From NCBI GenBank assembly GCA_016169945.1, contig JADLSH010000212.1, forward strand, positions 1,086,001-1,150,000: DNA of 64,000 bases, given 5' to 3'. The translations under genes were made by a program, and so were the position numbers. Of this stretch, positions 36,360-48,659 are shown piece by piece (the stretch's first letter is position 1; every line of letters starts with the position of its first letter). The notes beneath the pieces were generated by a model, which saw only the letters and a program-made list of their open reading frames with translations, was not told the DNA's origin and ran no database searches. This DNA is from Trachythela sp. YZ-2020. Taxonomy: Eukaryota > Cnidaria > Anthozoa > Malacalcyonacea > Clavulariidae.

Positions 36360-37531
36360 TTACTACTGATTGGATTACCCTGTAGAAATAAAGGTTCAAA
36401 TAGATATATTCAATATATTTTACCAGAATGATTATTTAAACGTTATTAAAACTGGCAGAGTTCGTGCAAGACACAAACAACGAAGTTTTGTAATTACATA
36501 TACGACCAGAATTTAACATAAATAGTATGAAGGAATTGTCTATCTTTGAGTACAGACTGTGTAAACTAGTACTGAACTTTCTAGCCTTAATCATAAAATC
36601 TTTGTTTCCGCCATTTTGTTTCAAGACTTTTTGTTTATATTTCCGAGTTATATCAGCAGACTAAGTTATCTTTCTATACATATATTTTGTTTCGTTTTGC
36701 GACAAGCTTTGTGTAAAGAACGCTAGAAATGAGATGTATATGGCGTAAATGTAAACAAAAATTGGCCGTCGAAACCACCTGTCAATGGCTAAAATTTCGT
36801 TCATTTAATTGCCTGCAATATGCATGCACTTTCAATAATTGTATTTTCTCGTCGTCTTTGTACGATTCTATGTTGGGAGGAGTTCACTGTGTACAATTAT
36901 TTTGCCAGTTAAATTTTGTGTGTTTTAGCAGTAAGACCATATAAGTAATTAATAATGACAGTGAAAGATTGCCTGATTATGCAAAAATTCATTGTTTTCA
37001 CCTCGTGCAGAAATTTTCATTGAAATGTAGAAAAGCTTGGTCGAATTTCCAGACTATGTTTATAATTGGTAAATTTAACAGAAATTCTTTCCATAATATT
37101 TAAATTCTCACACATTGAATATTTAAGAACTAAATCATATAAAAAATATTTTAGGTATTTTATGGATGTTAAAATTTGGTGAGAGAAAATTCAAAAATGA
37201 AATACTTTTTCTGTGATATTTTAACTTCATGCTTTGCAGTAAAAAAGGAATGTTTTAGTATCATTAAATATTTATTACACGGCAGTAAAAGGTGTAAAAA
37301 TTGTCTAAAGTAGTCACGATTCTTATGACTGGCCTTTCGTGCTTGTCAAAACTAGGTAAATACTGCGTATATACACACCTGTTGGGAAATTAATAAAAAT
37401 ATGAACCTATCAGAATTCGTTTTAATGAATGTTATCCGATCACGATGAAGTGGCGACGAAGACCAGTTCTAAGTTGAGCAACAACTAGAGTGATTATTAA
37501 CTTTAGTGATATATTGCAATTTTCTCCAAAA
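36360..37531 (+). repeat. Duplicated upstream block X, copy 2
   Basis: Sister of 23530-24488, ending directly at the start codon of the fibrinogen-like gene. As the shared upstream region of two intact exon-1 copies it probably contains the promoter. No TATA box in a clear position was seen. Confidence 0.8.
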
Positions 37532-40500
37532 ATGTATCTGCTGACGCTGTGTATGCTGTTCACCTTTGTAAAGGCAAAGAAAAATTGTAAACCTGGTGAA
37601 CAAGGCATCACTTCACAGCCATTTCGTTTGGCCGTTCGTGGTAAGTATTTGTCCTTCACATGTTCAAAAATTTATTGTTGAAAACATTTCCCATTTCAGA
37701 AAATATCTAAATTGACCATTCAATATTGATAACCACTTTCCCGTTTAATGCTGCGAACAACCTTGAAACAATTTTAATCTGGTATAATTCAGTTATCATG
37801 ACACAAGCATGAAAACACTGCGTTGGAGGAGCAGAGGCAGAGGTCTAAAAGTGGAAAATAAGTTTGTGTATAGAATAATATTTGGAAGGTTTTTGTCTAT
37901 AATATTTACATTAGGTATACAATATATCAAAAGTCTAACATAAACTGAATTTGTCTATTATGAGTCTCTCCTTCTCAAAGGAACATTTTGTCCCTCGGAG
38001 ATATCATATCTCGAAAATATGACGCAGTGACAAAAGTAAAAATAACCCTGTTACTACCTCAAACTTGCATGTGCAATGCCGACAACGGAAGTCTTTCACA
38101 CTCTCGTGTGCTACGTAATGTTATGGCCATCAAAGTGGGGCTACAGAAAGATTAAAATAGATTAAAGACTGTGAGCTTTCCAAGTCTAGACATGATCTGC
38201 AAATTGCGCCTTTCGCACATGCCCTAAAGTCAGGAGATACCAACATGTCAACACTGGAAGAAGACTTGCAGGGATTAGATTTGCAAGGTATGACAAATAG
38301 ACTATAAAAATGCATTGTTGTGATAAATATTTCACTATTTACGGCTGTGGGTGTATATTTACAGCGTTTGTTCATTTTAAATGAACCACAGGTGAAGCAA
38401 GACCTGTTCGAAGATCTGCAAGACGTCTTGCCTGTAACTTTCAACGTCCAATATCGCCTGATCCTTCACCAAATCTAAGAGAGAAGCATGACTTAACGCC
38501 AAAATCAAAGACTATGGGCTTACCACGAAACAAAGTGTTCATATTGGAGGTAAAACTTGTTGTATTATATATTTCTTGGTTCAGAGAGATCACAAATGGG
38601 CATATTGTGAGGGTATCCATATTTAGCCATTTAATAGGCTGCTGTATCCAGGGATATTGAGATGCTGGACACCAGTTAGGCTCCTTAACTAGGTCCCAAA
38701 AAAATAAAAATAACATTGTAACCCTCAAAACTAGACGTTTTAAAAATAGATACCCAGAATGTTAATTGCATGTCTCAAATGTGGAAGTTTTCATTTGTGG
38801 AAATTTTCAGGAGGCAGATTGTAGTGCATATGGAAATTTAATACTGATTTACATAATACGCTTCAGTATAATTAAGCATGTGTTCAAACCATATGCTCAA
38901 ATTTACCGGAATACAGAAATTCAGGATAAATCCCACTAAATGATACTTTTCTTTAACATGTATTATAATATTAGTAAAAGTGCAATTTCAGAGAGTTATA
39001 CGCCCAATTGCTTATGGATTGTTATAAGCTGATATAAGCACTTAGTCAGAATAAAAGATCTACAAGATAATTTGTTGAAATGGTGGTAGTACTTGTGTAA
39101 AATATACTTGTATATTAACAAGGTTTTTGATCATGTTTCGGTATAGTTCCCACCTAGCTGCAAAAGACTTGTGCCTGGAGCTTTTCCTTCCCTAAATTTA
39201 CCAGAGAAAAGCCGGCATACCCTCCACCTCCACAACTGCACCCAGAAGTGAACTTGTTCGACACAAGCCCAAACCAAAACAATACTATTCAAGCCTCGAA
39301 GAGTTTAAAAAGAAGGTTGAGAAATTTGTGGTTGTAGGACTTGGAATTATTAACCTCAAATGTGACTGAAAAAAGCTCCCTCCTGTCTTAATAGATGATT
39401 TATGGTTATTTATTCTGTGCAAGACAGAATATCTGTAAAGATGGACTATACAGATCAAGCAAGCATTGGATAAACTATAAGACTAGAACATTATATGAAG
39501 AAACACAGTATTTATATTTATCACGATTTGTTTGGGATTGTATTGTTGAAATCATTTTAAATTGATTTCATAATTTTTTAATTGAACAAAAGTCTATGTC
39601 TACAAAAATCACTATCAGATACAAATTTGGTTGACTCCTTCAAGAAAGAGAACAAATAATATGCATAAATTAGTATTTACATTTTGGGTAGGCTCGGATT
39701 CAAGCTGTTGGGGTTCTTCGTGCATGCTACTGTATGGTACATGCGAGAGCCCCAACACATGGAATCCGAGCTTACATTGAAGAATAGTGTACATATTATT
39801 TACAGCTGAAGTTCACTGTCAACCTTTAACTGTTTCCTTAAAGCCTTCTTTTTCTTTTTCAAGTAATTTATACTTGTTAAGGATATCTCTTGCAAAGGAG
39901 AATCCTCTGATAATGTTTTCAAAACATACGTTTTGACACTTCTCTGACACTGCAACATCGCATTGTTCAATAATATTGTTCCACAAACTTTTCGCTAATG
40001 GAGAAGCTTGGACCTCCTCAACAACTTTATCCACAGGTAGTGATGTAGGTTTGCAAATTCTTGTGTGCTTTCTAAAGCACAATTCAGGAATTTTAGCAAT
40101 ATTTACCAGCCAAGAATTGGGTGCCCGCAGTGCTCCTCAGGAAATTGAAGAAATGTAGTCATTTTCTTCAGCAGGTACTTTCATTGAAAACAATAATGTT
40201 TGTAACTCTTGGTTTCTTAATGAATGGGTTTCCTCGCCATGTAATTTCCTCATAATTTTTTGTGCATTTTGCATGTCATCAACATTAATTTTTTTGTTGT
40301 CACTCGCCAGTGATGTTCAATTCCACTCTCCTCAAAAAACGTAACGTTTTGTGCACAGAATGTATGAGGGCATGGTCTGGTCTTTGCAATGTATTTGTAC
40401 ATGTAGAACTTCTACTTCCTCGATCATTTTGTCCGCCATGACAGCATACAAGAACTGCCAGGCGATCCCCCACGTGAAGTCTTCCCAATTTCCCCTTCGC

Positions 40501-43500
40501 GCGTCGCCTTCGTTGCAATACACTGTACTTCATGTATTCCTCTTATATAGCCTGCCGCAAACTCAGAGCGCCTGGGTACGAGGCAGTCACATTGCAGAAA
40601 CAAATGCAATAATTCCATGCATGTCTCGAACGGTGTTAAATTGCAAAACTTGAATCCCTAGCTAAAGTTTTTGTTTCATTTCCTGTTCCTCCATCTCTTT
40701 TATTGGGACTTTCTGATAGGGCTGAGATTTCACTGCTTACGTACCCACTGATTTTATAAAAGAAAGATAAATATTCGTTGCATACTTTTCTGGAGTTATA
40801 ATGAACTAGCAGGAATTTCAACTTCAGAAATCAAGATTTAGAAGGTCTTGTTTTACAACAAACGTCTCTCAAGTTCTTTCAACGTACATCCCCGTACATA
40901 ATATCGTACACCTGTAGAAACATGTACTTCGTTTACCATTTCCTAGTTATTTAAAGGCCGATTGTGCCATTTTAGCAAGATTATAAGTGGAAATAACAAA
41001 ATATCTAATGGACGACGTACGCAAATTTCATTCAGCCACAGTATAACGACATACCGGGTTATGTGAGTTATATAGGATACTGAGATATTCGTCTGTATGC
41101 GTGGGTTTGCGAAAAACGTTAGTTTCCAATTTCCCTTTTGTGTTTCTATTAACATTCAAATCTAAAAATGCGAATTGCTCTTCTGCGAATTAAATAGATG
41201 TGTCAATAGAATTTAAATGTTGAAATAGAACATCGATATCATTATTAGAAATGGCAGATATGACATAATCAACAAATCGCTTCCAAAACGAAAGGAAAAG
41301 AGCTCTTTGTTCAACATCTTCCATTACTAAATTAGCAATTACTGCTGAAATTGGTGACCCCATCGTTGTTCCAAAAATCGGTGTATTATGCGTGCCTTCG
41401 TTCAAACAGAAAATATGTTTGGTAGAGACAAAAAGCAGAAGATCAATGATATCTTCCACATGCAAGGATGTCCTTCCGCCTCAGTTCTTTATGGACAACT
41501 TTGGTAGCACGATCAACATAGATTTTTGCAACAAATAAACGACAGCAAATGATACTAATTCCTCATATCCATTTGTTAAATACCTAAAATGTATCATTCT
41601 TAATTTGTGGCAATTATTAAATTTTAGATGCATCGCGTTTAAAGAAGAACATCTTATCTGAATCAATGACAGCCAATAGGCCACACTGCGGTTTACTTTG
41701 CTTGAAAACACGTTTCTGTGTGGCGTACAATTACAAGGGAATCTCTAAACAAGACGAAATCAACTGTCAGTTAAGTCATACTGATAATCATGAGTTTAAA
41801 AAAGAAAGCAACGATGATGAGGAATGGATGTTTTACAAGGCAGTGGGAGAAAGAATGGTAATGATACTTAATGTTATAATTACATCATGCTACTTGATCA
41901 GAGTTCGTATTGATAGGTCAAACTAAACCTTCGGCATGAACATTACTCAATTTGTACCACAAAATGAACAAGCCCTATCAAATTTTCTGATAATACTCCT
42001 ACTTTTTCCTACTATTCCAATGTGCAAACCAAACTTTTCATAACCATGCACTGGAGTAGAAAGTTCGTGAACTCGGAAGGCCGACTAATACAAATAGGTT
42101 TCCCAAGTACCCCAGGTTTAGAGCCGAGGCAAGCGGAGGCGCAACCATTAATTGCCGAAAGCATGAGATCTCAAGACGGCTAAAGAAGTATTTGTCTTGT
42201 AAATTGTAACTCACCGCTGAAGGAGAATAGAATTTAGATTCGAAATATACAGTTAAAGTTAAAAAAATTGTATTATGGTTATGAACGAGTTATATAAACT
42301 TGTGTAATACGCTTTTAGTCACCTTGTAAAGAGATCAATGAATGTCAGAATGGTGGGAAGATGGCATGGGACCCAGTGAAGCATTTCAAATGTGAATGTC
42401 ATGAGGATTACGAAGGAGATCGTTGTGAGATAATAAAAGGTGAATGCATTATTCCGCAAATACCAAATTAACATAAAACTATAATATCTAGTACATAATA
42501 CACAGTTCATGTGGCTACCTCACTTATACTTCATCGTAATTGCAAATACATGATATATATATAGTGGTACTTAGCAGACTACTAACTTCCAGTCGAAGGG
42601 TAGGCCTGCTCTGGGATCTTAACTCCCCTTAAATCGCCTTAAATCGCCCTAACTCGCCTTAAATCGCGGATGAAAATTGGTAAAGTTTCTCTTAAATCGC
42701 CTAAACTCGCACTAAATCGCCTAAACTCGCCAATCAAATTAAAATGAAAATAGGAAATACAATATAAAGTGTAAAAACCCTTTCCCAGGAGAGGGGGGGT
42801 TTTGTTTGTTTATTTCTGACAAGATTAGGAGGGGGCTTATCAAAGGGGCCTTGCTGGAGAGAGGGGGCTTAGTCGAAATTCGGGAAGTTACATGCTTATT
42901 CATTAGTATGCACTAGTCATTGGAAAGCCTCGCACCCCCTATCCTGGGAATAGCGGTGCATTAGATAAAAGTCGTGCCTTAAATCATTCTAATCCCCCGC
43001 TATACATGACCTTCTTACTAGTCTAAACATGACTAAAGTCCCCTACTACCCGGGCACCAAAAATGAAGGCTACCATAATAATTGCTTTTAAATTCAACAA
43101 ACTATTCTAAAATTTCCCCAATTTTAGTCTTTCTAGCCAAAACTTTGCCAAAGTAGCTAGGTAAATATTTGGCATTTTGTCTGTTAGTTGTATCTTGCAA
43201 TGTATACAAAGTCAATACATTATCTTGTAATAGCTACTTTAAGTAAAACAATTAATGTCTATAGAGAGTAGGGTAAATGTCCATGAACAAGGCTTAATAA
43301 TACATTTCGAACAGACGAATCCCCGCTGATTCGGTCCATAATCCCTTGCCATCACGACACATAGCTAGGACATATAGCATATAAATCCACCGCTATTTCC
43401 TGGCATGTTTCGGGTAGGGGGTTTGGGATTTACACTGCCTAGTGCATAAGTTACTCACTATCAAGCATAGGTATATAAAATGACATAGGAACCCTAATAT

Positions 43501-44837
43501 TGAAACAGAAAAAATTCAGGATGGCTAGAATCAGTCTGTGTTCAACATTAGCTTTTGCACAGTTCCTTTCATATATTATATACAAGTGCTGAATTGCAGT
43601 AGTGCACACCAGTTAATATTTTATATCAACACTGTTGAAACTTACATATATTGATAAACCACAGCATGATCCTAGTCAACGTATATAATCAGCCTTGTCC
43701 GGTTCACATTTGTATGGAAAGGAAATTCTAAATTTAATTTATTTCATTTTTCATGAATTCATTTAAATACTTCATGTAAGCCACTGCGGGGAGGGAGCCT
43801 TCTCTCAAGCTATCCAGCGGAAATTTATTTTCAACTCTAGGAAACTCTATATAAACTAAAATTTAATATTAGTGATCATGAATTTTGTAAATACTGTACT
43901 TTATATATCGAGGAGAATTGAAATAAATATTAATTAATCGCATTATCTCGCGGCGAGTTAAGGCGAGTTAAGATCCCAGAGCAGGCCTAAGGGTCTTCAC
44001 TCGAAAATCGAAATTCTTATTGTATATTTCATACTTTACCTGCACGTAATTTTGAATAGCGTAAACAATGATATAAACAAAAATTTAGAATGAAATATTG
44101 TTTATAACAATGCAAGCCAAAGTAACAACGGCTATAAACAATCAAGGTTAATATAGAGGCGAATATGAAGCCATATTACTTTCGTTCCTTTTAACCATAT
44201 TAACTAAGTAGGCGTTTTTATAACAAGCATAAAAAATATTGTTGTAGGCGCCTCCTGTACCGAGTTGAAAACAAAACAGCTAGACCTTTCAAGTGGTATC
44301 TACGCCATTAATCCTCCTGGTAAAGAATTCCCACCATTTTCAGTTTACTGTGATATGAGAGCAAGAGATGGGATTGGCGTGACTGAGATTGGGCATGATA
44401 GCGAAGACAGGACGATGGTGAATGGTCACGAGGCATACGGATCTTACAGGAGAAATATTAACTATGAAATCAAAATGGAGGATATCGTGGCTATTATTGA
44501 AACGTCCAAGCACTGCGAACAGTTTATAAAATATGAATGCTATTACAGTTATCTTCTGCATAGTGCATATGGTTGGTGGGTATCACGTCAAGGTAACAAT
44601 ATGAAATACTGGGGAGGAGCGGCAATCAACAGTACCAAATGTGCTTGTGGGATGACCAATACTTGTGAGAAAGGCAAGAATTGTAACTGTGATGCGATTT
44701 TAAAGGAATTGCGCGAAGATAGTGGATATCTGTACGACACCAACACATTACCCGTTACAGAGTTAAGATTTGGAGATACTGGTGATGCTGGTGAATATGG
44801 CTTTCACACTCTTGGAAAACTGCGCTGCTGGGGATGA
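37532..44837 (+). CDS. Secreted PAN-like/EGF/fibrinogen-related protein, 4 exons
   Basis: Exons are 37532-37640, 41628-41857, 42319-42439 and 44248-44837, with all GT-AG junctions in matching phases (1, 0, 1), giving 349 residues. Exon 1 is a signal peptide (MYLLTLCMLFTFVKAKK). Exon 2 is a PAN/apple-like domain (CGLLCLKTRFCVAYNYKG, later CQLS). Exon 3 is one EGF domain (CKEINECQNGGK, CECHEDYEGDRC). Exon 4 is a fibrinogen-related domain of the contactin-associated/neurexin-like kind (FPPFSVYCDM, KYWGGAAINSTKCACGMTNT, LRFGDTGDAGEYGFHTLGKL). A secreted adhesion or recognition protein is likely; the ligand is unknown. AATAAA follows the stop. Intron 1 holds another gene and a Penelope fragment, and intron 3 holds a DNA transposon. 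Confidence 0.88.
38245..39369 (+). CDS. Small basic protein, 3 exons, nested in intron 1, unknown function
   Basis: Exons are 38245-38287, 38392-38549 and 39205-39369, joined in phases 1 and 0, for 121 residues. The product starts MSTLEEDLQGLDLQG, has a basic patch (RPVRRSARRLACNFQRP), a Ser/Pro-rich middle, and ends YYSSLEEFKKKVEKFVVVG. I do not recognise a family. Three exons that keep phase with good splice sites argue for a real gene. The DNA from about 38205 to 40730 is absent from the sister block at 25200-25480, so the gene arrived in an insertion of about 2.5 kb or was lost from the sister. The reading frame is open some way upstream of the ATG. Confidence 0.6.
39692..39771. other. 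Imperfect 80-nt hairpin
   Basis: GCTCGGATTC pairs with GAATCCGAGC at the ends, and TGTTGGGG with CCCCAACA inside, with a loop near CATGCTACTGTATGG. Length and bulges resemble a microRNA precursor, but a small foldback repeat is equally possible. It lies between two convergent genes. Confidence 0.4.
39819..40437 (-). pseudogene. Decayed minus-strand gene, unknown function
   Basis: From the ATG at 40437 the reading starts MADKMIEEVEVLHVQIHCKD, then after frame changes EESGIEHHWRVTTKK, INVDDMQNAQKIMRKLHGEE, and FSMKVPAEENDYISSIS to a stop near 40135. A further frame at 40080-39819 follows an acceptor (GTGCTTTAG) and reads KHTRICKPTSLPVDKVVEEV through FKETVKG and a stop. I do not recognise it. 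It runs toward the nested small gene. At least two frame changes suggest decay, although unseen introns could explain some. Confidence 0.4.
40730..41045. repeat. Duplicated block Z, copy 3
   Basis: Sister of 25480-25800 and 29735-30025, here in intron 1 of the fibrinogen-like gene just before the Penelope fragment. Confidence 0.8.
41050..41465 (-). mobile_element. Penelope-like reverse-transcriptase fragment 2
   Basis: Minus strand: TMGSPISAVIANLVMEDVEQ, FWKRFVDYVISAISNNDIDV, LFQHLNSIDTSI, then in another frame FAFLDLNVNRNTKGKLETNV and FRKPTHTDEYLS. It is close to fragment 1, but the catalytic pair FVDD is changed to FVDY. It adjoins block Z just as fragment 1 does, so it was probably duplicated with the block. 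Confidence 0.85.
42602..43988. mobile_element. DNA transposon: perfect 24-bp inverted repeat, 6-bp duplication
   Basis: The first 20 bases AGGCCTGCTCTGGGATCTTA are part of a 24-bp perfect inverted terminal repeat that continues for about 41 bp with two mismatches. AAGGGT flanks both sides (42596-42601, 43989-43994). Close to each end are repeated TTAAATCGCC/CTAAACTCGCC units. No ORF of note is inside. It sits in intron 3 of the fibrinogen-like gene and interrupts a repeat whose unbroken copy is at about 62628-62672. The superfamily is unresolved. Confidence 0.85.
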
Positions 44838-44870
44838 ACAAAACAAGAAGAAAAAAGTAACTTTTAATAG

Positions 44871-44876
44871 AATAAA
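44871..44876 (+). promoter_or_regulatory. Polyadenylation signal AATAAA
   Basis: Thirty-four bases after the stop codon of the fibrinogen-like gene. Confidence 0.6.
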
Positions 44877-45144
44877 CATTACATAAACTTAATATTTAAT
44901 TAGTGGGAAACACTGGTATATAGGCGAGTAAAGGGAAATATAGATTTATAAGCTTGTATTAGGAAAATTTTATTGGTTCGTAATTTAAAATTTTTCATGA
45001 CTATAAGTGTAATGAAAAAGCTATTATACATAAGCAATAATAATACTTTTTCACAGGTGTCTATAAAATCCCGAATTGTGTATCGGTATTATATTTAACA
45101 TAAAATGCACCGGAGTCGCTATTATTAAAGGACAAACTGAAATA

Positions 45145-45475
45145 AAGCTTTGAAATCTATTGCTTTCGATTAACCACATGCTTCAGATTCATATTTCAAA
45201 ATAGATTAAAGTATAGCTAGGTCTGTATACGCATTTTGGACCTTCATATTTTTCTATACAAAGAGGGAAAGACACAGACGAAAAGATTAAAAAATATAGT
45301 GAAATGTAAATATTACAGAGATACTTTTTCAACCATTGAACGGCAGTCAAAAGGACTATATATATAGAAGGATACATCAACGGCCTGCATATTTGACGGC
45401 ACTCATAATGGCCTCCATGTTGAAAGGAACAGTGAGGAAAAACACAACTGGGAAATTGTATGACGGGCGACATTT
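45145..45475. repeat. Dispersed repeat, second copy of 32720-33005
   Basis: Both copies share GCTTTCGATTAA, ACATGCTTCAGATTCA, TTTGGACCTTCAT and a TCATAATGGCCTCCATG-type stretch. Boundaries are not sharp. Confidence 0.55.
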
Positions 45476-47689
45476 CTAAATTACTGTTTTTGGAGTTGAA
45501 GGGCAAAATTCGTTCGAGACATTTACTATTTTTGAGAATACAAAATTGAACCCCCTGGAATTTTGACACTACGAAGTGTAAAAAGGGCAGCTCTATTCAG
45601 ATAACTAGATTTGGATATCTTTGAAGTCTTCAAATGAAAAATTGATTTTATTGCTGATTTTTGCTCTAAAGTAAGCTTCTGACTGAATTTTGCACTCGAT
45701 GAAACCCTTCCTGGTCTCTTTGAAAGTGGATTTTTCACGGGCATTTCCAGAGATAGAGGTCTTTTGCTGCCGCTCAGATGGGACCAAACAAATTCGGAGT
45801 TATTGTAAGCAAAGTGCCCCCGAACTAGCGACGAGTAAAATGTACCCCTAAAAGACGGCAAAAAGTGACACAAAAAGAAAGTTCTAAGTTTTCTGTTATT
45901 ACTTACGGAAATATTTCGTATCGAGTTTAGTGTTCTTCGACTATATCTGGTTTCGGGTGAAATGAACTTGGTAAAAGGAAACTTTCTGGGTAAATTTTGA
46001 ATACGTATATAGCAACCCTCCACACTACCAACAGGTAACTAAACAAAGAGTCCTAGAGAAATATTTTAAGTCGTCTAACAGAAGTCTTTCTTGTTCGAAT
46101 GAGTTTGCGTTACGTACGATGCATCAATTGCCAGAGGCGGCGGAACATGTGGACTAGGGGTCTGTCCCTAAATTGTAAGTGTGGGGATGACCATTCCCCC
46201 CCAACTTTAGGCTAGAGAGGGAAATCTTAATACGAAGGTGTCAGATTCTTCGATGACTGAAATGCGAAATGAGCAAAATGACCTGGTTTCTGCATGTAAA
46301 ATCTTCCCAAGAAAGCACAAAAAAACATTCCAAAATTCTCATGGAAAGGATGTGGCGTACCTCCATAGAGTTTGGTTACCCCCCCCCCCCCCTACTAAAT
46401 CAATCGCGGAATTATTAAGTTGCACTTAAAATTTTAGTTACCTCATGTGAAAACGCTATATCTTTTTTACACAACATCCGCTCGGGGAATGGATAAAAAT
46501 ATTACCTTTCGTATCGAAATGTGCTATAAATATATTCACTATTTGGGAATACTCTGCGATTAGGTCGCCGTAACTTTGGCCTTATCGACATATTCTATAA
46601 ATATCATCATTTCGGAAACTGATTGCGCACAATCTCCTCACTTCTGTTCGATAAATGATGAGTAAAATAGCTGATTGAATGAGCATTACATTAGAACACG
46701 AAGGAGTTCAGTTCGAGTTTCAATTTTTTTAATACTAACAGATAAATGTAAACTGTATCGACCCCATTTGAACTAAGAACAGATTACCCATTTTAATGTT
46801 TTACTATTTGTGTAAAGGATTTTCCTACTCAGAGTAAATCCGATATATGCCTATAATTGATTGGTATTAGGAATGATTTATGTGTGTTTGTCACCAATAG
46901 TTGTTAGTCACAGACTTATGCAGAACGTAAACAGGCACAGTAAACCACTGGGTCATTTTATATCCTTACAAAGTTTAAACAAATTCCAATGATTGATCAG
47001 AAGAGCTATCAATTCATAATAATTATGTTCGTTTGGACGTACGAATTATTTGACTCTAGAGTTAGTCTAGTACAATAAAATTCTGGCTAACAAAGCATAC
47101 ACAACGTAAGTCACAAAACCAGAATAATTTTAGGATTATAATTACAATTAGAATTTGTCGCTATGGGGATTAATGACATTTCAGACAATGCTACCAGATT
47201 AAATCATTCAAATTGAAGTAGAAATTTTCCGCTTGACTGATTCAGTAATCACTAAGCGACTTGGATAAGGCATTGTGTAAACAGTGAACCAATATACGTT
47301 AGAAGTCATATGAAATGTAATTTGGATGCAACTGATCTGAAGAATCGCTTTCAACACGAAATAAGATCAAGATTTGTATATGAGAAGTTTCCTTGTAATT
47401 CCAAACCATAAATGAGAACAAATTAAATGGAAGCTTATTGACGAATCCAGCAGCTCTCAAGGAAATACATATCGCACAATTCTAATTGCATCAGGTACAT
47501 GTAAAATTTTCTCTTTACTCTTAAACAATAAACGAGTTTATAGCTATATTTTTCGAGATTCTTCAATAGAAATCGACAGCCCGTTGTTTCGAAGATGTAA
47601 GTTTACCGTTGGAAAGCTTTGTCGTTTCGTAAACATTGCATAAGTTTGTTTGATTTAGAATTATGCTAACCAGGTCTAGCACCTGCGAA
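45476..47689. other. AT-rich sequence, no gene supported
   Basis: A C-run occurs at 46379-46391. Open frames on the minus strand at 45526-46023 show no recognisable domain. Nothing else could be supported. Confidence 0.35.
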
Positions 47690-48625
47690 CTGAATAAAAC
47701 ACCAGGCTATCTTCTATGACTCCTTTAAAGCTGACATATGCCCTTGCTCCTCCAAAACTATTTCTTGGTTACAGTTCCTCATAGGGCTTGCCCGAATTTA
47801 TATTGAAGAATATGAATCTATATTTTAGTCCTTGCGATCTTCGTTTGTGATTCTGACTTATTGACATATATATTCATTGCATTGTCCCTGACATCTAGGA
47901 TTGTATATACGATACACTGTAGTTTGAGCAGGGGGCATTTACTGTATGAGAAAATTTACTGTATAGAGATTTACTGTATGAGAATAGGCTTTGAGTGCAT
48001 AGTACAGTGTCTCATCATTGAACAATATTTTAGCATGAACCATTAATTCGTCTGTGTTGACTTACTTATCATCAAAACTGCAAAGCAAAATAGTAGATTG
48101 CACACCGTGGTCAATTTAATAAGCTGTCTTGACTTGCGTTTAAACTACCAGAGAAAAAGTAAAAGACTGACAAGACGTCTCGCGTATAGGCTTTTTAAGA
48201 AAGTAAGGCTATTTTTGGCAATCAAGTCTGAATGGACAGTATAATTAGCCCAACGGAAATAGACGATGGTATATTGAATCTGGTTCTATCATGCCTGATG
48301 ATCCTTTAGGATCAGAAAACATTCCTCTGTCCAATATCAGAATTTGATGAAGTCCTGTTCAAGGGTCCAATGAGTCTATATTCAAATGTCCTTCACACCT
48401 ACAATTTCAATTAAACAGATTAAGATTTATTTCAACTTTCTGTCCTGGGATTCGCTATGGAGAATTTCTCCCGTTGATGAAAGTCTTATGGACCCCTATT
48501 GGATGTATTTCCCTTTGAATTGTTGCGTTAATAGTGTAAAGCAAAAAATATTCTGTAATGTAAGAACTTTGATTTGAGTCTGAAGTGGACGAAAGGCATC
48601 CAAACACGACGTGTGTTGTTTCATG
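47690..48625. repeat. Tandem duplication, unit 1
   Basis: The motifs GGCTATCTTCTATGACTC, AAGAAAGTAAGGCTA, CTGTTCAAGGGTCCAATGAGT, CGCTATGGAGAATTT and GGCATCCAAACA recur in the same order in the next unit. Non-coding. Divergence indicates an old event. Confidence 0.7.
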
Positions 48626-48659
48626 TGCAGTCCCTAGTTTGTCATATGATATGATTTAG

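Noticed and set aside
41481..41711. Minus-strand ORF next to the Penelope fragment
   Set aside because: It overlaps the PAN-like exon on the other strand and shows no Penelope motif.
45526..46023. 165-codon minus-strand ORF
   Set aside because: No recognisable domain, no clear start context, adjoining a dispersed repeat. A possible donor (GTAAGT near 45905) was seen, but no partner exon could be joined.
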